In this document: positions 59,877-64,000 of the stretch, one piece after another
Position numbering within the stretch: position 1 is the first letter of the stretch
Layout: each line of letters begins with the position of its first letter
Source of the DNA: Armatimonadetes bacterium Uphvl-Ar2
Lineage (GTDB): Bacteria; Armatimonadota; Fimbriimonadia; Fimbriimonadales; Fimbriimonadaceae
Assembly (NCBI GenBank): GCA_002162095.1
Contig: CP021424.1
Coordinates: forward strand, 2,170,001 to 2,234,000
Reading direction: 5' to 3'
Length of the DNA stretch: 64,000 nt
The notes under the pieces: generated by a model
The model's input: the letters and a program-made list of their open reading frames with translations, nothing else
Database searches by the model: none
What the model was told of the DNA's origin: nothing
Program-made: the position numbers and the translations under genes

Positions 59877-60843
59877 CTCGGCCTTTTTAACGACGGTGGC
59901 CCTCGCCACCCCGGTTACGCCCGTTGCGCCCCCGACTTCGACGCAAGCCAATGTGGCCTACGCTCAGTTCGCCCGGGCGGTGGAGCAGAGCGGCCGCACG
60001 CGCGGCTTTGCGGTGCTCATCACCTCCGATGGACGCTGGCTGGCCCCCGATATTGACGCTGAAGGCCCGGCACCGGTGCTTTTGCTCCGGGATGGTCGCC
60101 GCATGAGCACCCGCGTGCTGGCCAACGACGAGATCACGCGCCTCGCGCTCATTTTTGGCCCTACGGACGGGGCCACGGTCATCTCCGAAGCGGGAACCCT
60201 GCGCGATGGCCAAACCGTGTGGGCGATTAGCGCCCAGGATGTGCATCGCGGCATGGTGGTCGGCGAGGATAAGGTCGGGATCGACGAAGACACCCGTCGC
60301 TACCTCCCCTTGCGCGAGTACCGCTTTGAAAATCTCTCGCTCGTCGGAAGCATGCCGGTTCTTGACCAAGAGGGGCGCCTGTGCGGCTTCCTTTCGGCCT
60401 CGCTGGCGATTGATTCCTCTTCCGCCAATATGGTCCGCAGCGGCCAGTTTGGCCCCGGTGGGATCGCCGTGTCGTACTCCATCAACCCCACGGTCTTGCG
60501 CCGCGTGGTCTCCGGTTTCCGCATGGCCGAACCCCGCGTGAATCACCCCACTATTGGCGCGTTCTGGCGGAACTACCCGGCGGGAGAAGGTGCCCTCGTC
60601 ACCCAGGTCTTGCCAGAATCTCCGGCCGCTCAGGCGGGCTTACAAGCCGGCTTTGTGATCCTCAGCATCGATGGCGAACCGGTGGATAATGCGGTCAAAC
60701 TGGCCACGATGCTCTTCAACATGAGTGTGGGCGACACCGTCAACATGACGGTGCGCGACCTGGATCGTACGTTTACGATTCAGTTGAAGGTTGGGGCCAA
60801 TGCCAAGCCCGAAGCGTCAGCTCAAGCTTCCGAGACCCGTTAA
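59857..60843 (+). CDS. HtrA-like PDZ protein without protease residues
   Basis: 328 residues from ATG 59857 (alternatives TTG 59839, GTG 59851), overlapping the membrane protein by 20 bases. A signal-type N-terminus (FLAVNSAFLTTVALA) is followed by a trypsin-like barrel: RTRGFAVLITSDGRWLAP sits where HtrA has the GYILTNHHV-type His strand, but the His is absent. No GNSGGP is present; the region reads SGQFGPGGIAVSYSINP. A C-terminal PDZ domain is clear (GALVTQVLPESPAAQAGLQAGFVILSIDGEPVDNAV). It is probably a sensor or scaffold for the sigma factor pathway, in the position of DegS/MucD in other bacteria. Its end overlaps recJ by 71 bases. Confidence 0.75.
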   Translation: MWFLAVNSAFLTTVALATPVTPVAPPTSTQANVAYAQFARAVEQSGRTRGFAVLITSDGRWLAPDIDAEGPAPVLLLRDGRRMSTRVLANDEITRLALIFGPTDGATVISEAGTLRDGQTVWAISAQDVHRGMVVGEDKVGIDEDTRRYLPLREYRFENLSLVGSMPVLDQEGRLCGFLSASLAIDSSSANMVRSGQFGPGGIAVSYSINPTVLRRVVSGFRMAEPRVNHPTIGAFWRNYPAGEGALVTQVLPESPAAQAGLQAGFVILSIDGEPVDNAVKLATMLFNMSVGDTVNMTVRDLDRTFTIQLKVGANAKPEASAQASETR

Positions 60844-62506
60844 ATTCGTTGATTCCGAGTTCAAAGGCAAGGTGGACATGGTGCCCTTGAAGGGCTTCGT
60901 AGTCGTCAGCCTCACGGAACGTCTTGCCGACGAATAGTTTGTCATCCTTACGGAGTTCAATCGTCGCTCCAGTGGGGGACTTTCCAAATCGGCGCACCCG
61001 CACAACTTCCACATCGCGCATCCCCAGCAGCGGTCGCGGGTTATCTTTTCCGTGCGGTTCCAGCAATTCGAGATCGCGGACAAGATCAAAGGAGATGTCG
61101 CCTGCTTGAACCTCCAGGTCCACCACCGTCTTGGGGACGAGCATCTCCTCGGTGATGCGCTCCGCCCCGTAGGTGGCCACAAAGGCTTCTAGCTCCGCCA
61201 CGCGCTCCGCTCCAAATGAGAAACCAGCGGCCTGCTCGTGTCCGCCGCCTTTGAGAATGATGGGGGCCAGATCGTCCACTAGCTGGCCAATGTCAAACCC
61301 CGGAATGCTGCGGCAGCTGGCCTTGCCCGTGCCGTCTTCGAGCAACGTGATGGCAATCGTCGGGCGGTAGAACGCCTCTCGCACTTTGCCCGCCACCAAC
61401 CCAATGATGCCCTCGTGCCACTCGCGCCCCACCGCGACGATGATGGGGGGCAACTCCGGGAGGCTCTTTACGGCCTCAATGGCTTGCTCCACCATCTCGT
61501 CCTGCATGGACTTGCGGATGGTGTTCGCCTCGTCCAGGTGAGCGGCGAGGTTGAACGCCTCTTGGTCGCAATTCGTCACCAGCAGGTCCAGCGAAGGGCG
61601 CGGGTCCTCGATACGTCCGGTCGCGTTCAGGCGAGGCCCAATCTGGAAGCCAATCGTGCCCGTGGTGATGGGCGGCTTGATGTTGGCGCGCTCATAGAGA
61701 TGCTTCAGGCCCACCCGCTTGGTGTTCGAGAGCCGAGGCAAGCCGAGCGCCACGATGGTGCGGTTCTCGCCGGTAAGGGGCATCATGTCGGCCACGGTGC
61801 CAATGGCGGCCAGGTCCACCACCGATCGCATCGCCGTCACGGGGTCCACGCCAAAGCGCGGCGCTAACCCCACGATGAACTTGAAAGCCACGCCCGCGCC
61901 GCAGAGTTCGGCGTAGGGATACTGCGAATCCGCCCGGTGCGGGTTAATCACCGCTGGCACGCTGGGTAGCTCTTCCGGCACGGCGTGGTGGTCGGTCACC
62001 ACCACTTGCATGCCCAACTCCATGGCGCGGGAGAGTTGATCGTGCGCCTTCACCCCGCAATCGCAGGTGATCAGCACCTTGGTGCCGATTTTGTGGGCAG
62101 CTTCGATGGCTAGTGGGTGGATGCCGTAGCCTTCCAGCGCACGGTTGGGCACGTGGGGCACGATCTTCGAGTTGGAGGAAATCCGCTTGGCGTAGCCTCG
62201 CAGCCCCTTCAGCAAGATCGCCGCGCTTGTCACCCCGTCGGCGTCGTAGTCTCCGTGGATGTAAATCGTTTCGTGGTTGCGCAGCGCCGTCTCCACGATG
62301 TCGGCCCCGGCGGCAAAGTCGGGCAACAGCTCGGGGTCGTGCAGGTGCGCTTCGTCGGGATAAAGAAAGGCTCGGGTGCGCTCCAGGTCTTGGTACTGGT
62401 TCTGCACCAGCCAGGCCGCCACAACGGGAGAAACCCCGAAGGCCGCGACAATTCTTGCCTCAGCCCCGGGGTCTCGAACCGGCCATCGCCAGATCAGTTC
62501 GGGCAC
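60773..62506 (-). CDS. recJ: single-stranded-DNA-specific exonuclease RecJ
   Basis: 577 residues from GTG 62506. 5'-3' ssDNA exonuclease in repair and recombination. DHH motifs: HGDYDADGVTSAAILL, the DCGVKAHDQ loop, VVVTDHHAVPEELP, ELCGAGVAFKF. DHHA1 part: VAVGREWHEGIIGLVAGKVREAF and GGGHEQAAGFSFG. The last third is the OB domain (LEPHGKDNPRPLLGMRDVEV). It starts six bases after the nusG stop, so it is co-transcribed with secE-nusG. Confidence 0.96.
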   Translation of the reverse strand: MPELIWRWPVRDPGAEARIVAAFGVSPVVAAWLVQNQYQDLERTRAFLYPDEAHLHDPELLPDFAAGADIVETALRNHETIYIHGDYDADGVTSAAILLKGLRGYAKRISSNSKIVPHVPNRALEGYGIHPLAIEAAHKIGTKVLITCDCGVKAHDQLSRAMELGMQVVVTDHHAVPEELPSVPAVINPHRADSQYPYAELCGAGVAFKFIVGLAPRFGVDPVTAMRSVVDLAAIGTVADMMPLTGENRTIVALGLPRLSNTKRVGLKHLYERANIKPPITTGTIGFQIGPRLNATGRIEDPRPSLDLLVTNCDQEAFNLAAHLDEANTIRKSMQDEMVEQAIEAVKSLPELPPIIVAVGREWHEGIIGLVAGKVREAFYRPTIAITLLEDGTGKASCRSIPGFDIGQLVDDLAPIILKGGGHEQAAGFSFGAERVAELEAFVATYGAERITEEMLVPKTVVDLEVQAGDISFDLVRDLELLEPHGKDNPRPLLGMRDVEVVRVRRFGKSPTGATIELRKDDKLFVGKTFREADDYEALQGHHVHLAFELGINEFNGSRKLELTLRAWHWPQPSTES

Positions 62507-62512
62507 GGTGGA

Positions 62513-63040
62513 TTACTGCTTTTCGACGCCGGTGAAATCGAGCTCCACGGGCGTATCGCGGCCAAAGATGTTGATCATGACCTTGAGCTTCTCGCGTTCC
62601 GCATTCACTTCTTCAATCTTGCCGGTGTAGTCCACAAACGGACCTTCCACCACGCGCACAATCTCGCCCTTGTTGAAGGCGATCTTGGGCACTTCCTGGC
62701 TCACTTCCAGGTTCTTCATGATGCGCTTGACTTCGAAGTCTTCTAGCGGCACGGGCTTACCACCGCTTTGCAAGAATCCGGTCACGCCCGAAGTGCTCTT
62801 GATGAGCTTGAAAACGTCGTCAGTGAGGTCCATCCGGACGAGGATGTAGCCAGGGAACAGCTTCTTTTGGATGACTGTGCGCTTGCCGTTGCGGTGGCTG
62901 AGTTCCGGCTCCGTCGGGATCAGAATCTCAACGATAAACGTGTTCCACAGGCCTAGGGCGTCGCCCCGGCGCATGATGAGCTCGGACACCTTCTTCTCGT
63001 GCATCGAGAGGGTGTGCACGGCGTACCAGCGGAGCGCCAT
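62513..63040 (-). CDS. nusG: transcription termination/antitermination protein NusG
   Basis: 175 residues. NGN domain (MALRWYAVHTLSMHEKKVSELI, KKLFPGYILVRMDLTDDVFKLIKSTSGVTGFL) and KOW domain (FNKGEIVRVVEGPFVDYTGKIEEVN). Couples RNA polymerase with Rho and the ribosome. It follows secE by three bases. The usual next genes rplK-rplA-rplJ-rplL are replaced by recJ. Confidence 0.98.
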   Translation of the reverse strand: MALRWYAVHTLSMHEKKVSELIMRRGDALGLWNTFIVEILIPTEPELSHRNGKRTVIQKKLFPGYILVRMDLTDDVFKLIKSTSGVTGFLQSGGKPVPLEDFEVKRIMKNLEVSQEVPKIAFNKGEIVRVVEGPFVDYTGKIEEVNAEREKLKVMINIFGRDTPVELDFTGVEKQ

Positions 63041-63043
63041 AGA

Positions 63044-63295
63044 TTAGGCCCCACCCCCAATGAGGATGCTGAGCACGATGCGGAATGCCTCGGAAAGCAA
63101 GAACAGCGTCACGGCCAGGATAGCGCACACGGCCAGCACGGTGCCGGTCATGCGCATGGTTTCCTTTTGGGTCGGCCAGGTCACGTGCTTCATTTCGCGC
63201 ATGACGTCTTGGAAAAACCCACTGATTCCGCGTGACTTTCGAATCCCATCAAGTGGACTTCCCGCACTGGCGGGCGTCTTCTTATCCGTACTCAT
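63044..63295 (-). CDS. secE: protein translocase subunit SecE
   Basis: 83 residues. A conserved amphipathic helix (FFQDVMREMKHVTWPTQKETMR) is followed by one membrane helix (TVLAVCAILAVTLFLLSEAFRIVLSIL). Essential clamp of SecYEG. The N-terminal ~28 residues are variable. The gene lies directly upstream of nusG, the typical order. Confidence 0.96.
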   Translation of the reverse strand: MSTDKKTPASAGSPLDGIRKSRGISGFFQDVMREMKHVTWPTQKETMRMTGTVLAVCAILAVTLFLLSEAFRIVLSILIGGGA

Positions 63296-63407
63296 TTTCT
63301 TTCCGAGAGGTATTCACCCTGGCGGGCTTGCCTCAAAAGGGGGGAATTGAGCCAATTTACCCCCTCTGCCTGGGCAAAAGAGGGCACTTGGCTAGGTGAA
63401 CGAGAAA

Positions 63408-63905
63408 TCAGCGAGAAATCGCCGTGATTTGGTAGGTAATCGGTCCAACCGGAGCTTCGTAAGTGATGCTCTCGCCCGGCTTGGCTCCCATCAGCGCGGC
63501 GCCCAGCGGCGACTCCTCACTGATCTGATCCTCATCGGGGTTAGCCTCGATGGAGGCGACCATACGAAGCGTGAATTCGATGCCGCGCTCGTCGTCCTTC
63601 ACCGTCACGCGCGAACCGAGACCCACAAACTCCGTCGGAATCGTAGACTCATCCAGGAGCTCCGCATTCGAGAAAATCGTCTTGAGCTCGGCAATGCGGT
63701 TCTCCACAATCGCCTGCTCTTGCTTCACTTCGTCCAGCTCGTTGTTATCTTCGCTGAACTCGCCGTGATCCTTGCTGTCGCGAATACGCTGCGCAATCTC
63801 GTCTCGCTTGACTTTCGTCAAGTACTCCAACTCAGACTTGAGTCGGGTGTGCCCCTCCGGCGTCAGTTGTACAGGGGATGCCTGTCCTAATTCTAGTTCG
63901 TCCAT
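63408..63905 (-). CDS. greA: transcription elongation factor GreA
   Basis: 165 residues from ATG 63905 with AGGAAAG seven bases upstream. Rescues backtracked RNA polymerase by stimulating transcript cleavage. N-terminal coiled coil with LTPEGHTRLKSELEYLTKVKRDEIAQRIRDSKDHGEFSEDNNELDE (tip acidic residues present), then the FKBP-like domain ending SPLGAALMGAKPGESITYEAPVGPITYQI. The in-frame extension to 63974 precedes the RBS and promoter and is rejected. Confidence 0.96.
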   Translation of the reverse strand: MDELELGQASPVQLTPEGHTRLKSELEYLTKVKRDEIAQRIRDSKDHGEFSEDNNELDEVKQEQAIVENRIAELKTIFSNAELLDESTIPTEFVGLGSRVTVKDDERGIEFTLRMVASIEANPDEDQISEESPLGAALMGAKPGESITYEAPVGPITYQITAISR

Positions 63906-63932
63906 AGCTTTCCTGAATCTGTGAGACCCGGC

Positions 63933-63938
63933 ATTATA
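63933..63938 (-). promoter_or_regulatory. -10 box of greA
   Basis: TATAAT on the minus strand, 27 bases before the greA start, leaving room for a normal leader with AGGAAAG. A clear -35 is not seen. Confidence 0.55.
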
Positions 63939-64000
63939 GCCCGAAGGCGACCGCTTGATGTCTAGGATTCTCAACGAATGTCGAGAGAAAAAGGTTTCGT

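Noticed and set aside
63296-63407. tRNA-Trp or rpmG before secE
   Set aside because: Common neighbours of secE elsewhere, but no cloverleaf or L33 reading frame is present in this gap.

Overview
The window (about 60% GC by eye) looks like a chromosomal segment of a Gram-negative-type bacterium of the Armatimonadota, probably a Fimbriimonadia relative. This is an inference. It rests on two prepilin-like genes beginning [24 protein letters not shown] with a YGLADGSAKY-type C-terminus, an MCE transporter protein, a fused SecDF, SepF, ClpC plus ClpB, and ribosomal protein clusters broken in unusual places. Most of the content is housekeeping, and one accessory block stands out.

Layout. 1-3806: 3' part of dnaE, a secreted protein and rpsD. 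3811-9434 (minus): three tandem ~600-residue paralogues ending in Schlafen AlbA_2-like domains, the best candidate for an undescribed system. 9484-12281: guaB, a DUF167 protein, an aldo/keto reductase. 12413-16188 (minus): a prepilin-like gene and clpC. 16407-20447: MCE protein, rplI, a secreted protein, a DapA-like protein. 20457-23528 (minus): S9 peptidase and xthA. 23595-25411: zinc-ribbon protein, membrane protein, hisF. 25408-29406 (minus): clpB with a HAIR-like operator, then mnmE. 29443-30599: two lipoproteins. 30770-33855: 23S and 5S rRNA with no 16S beside them. 33933-38055: peroxiredoxin, TIM-barrel protein, secDF. 38068-44184: trpE, yggS, sepF, leuD, a DUF192 lipoprotein, lysS, a fasciclin protein. 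44591-56454: rpsL-rpsG-fusA-tuf-rpsJ, then rplC to rplE, where the cluster ends at a terminator. 56551-60843: second prepilin, ABC permease, and an ECF sigma / membrane protein / PDZ pseudoprotease operon. 60773-63905 (minus): greA, secE, nusG, recJ.

Three themes recur. First, four otherwise intact genes (dnaE, two Schlafen-like paralogues, secDF) are each broken by one base in a G or C run, and in every case a run of exactly five restores the frame, so assembly error is the simplest explanation. Second, at least a dozen start codons sit 5 to 9 bases behind a TANNNT-like -10 box with no room for a ribosome binding site, which suggests many leaderless mRNAs. Third, ribosomal proteins L9, L22 and S3 carry long low-complexity C-terminal tails. 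No tRNA, CRISPR array, insertion sequence or replication origin was found.
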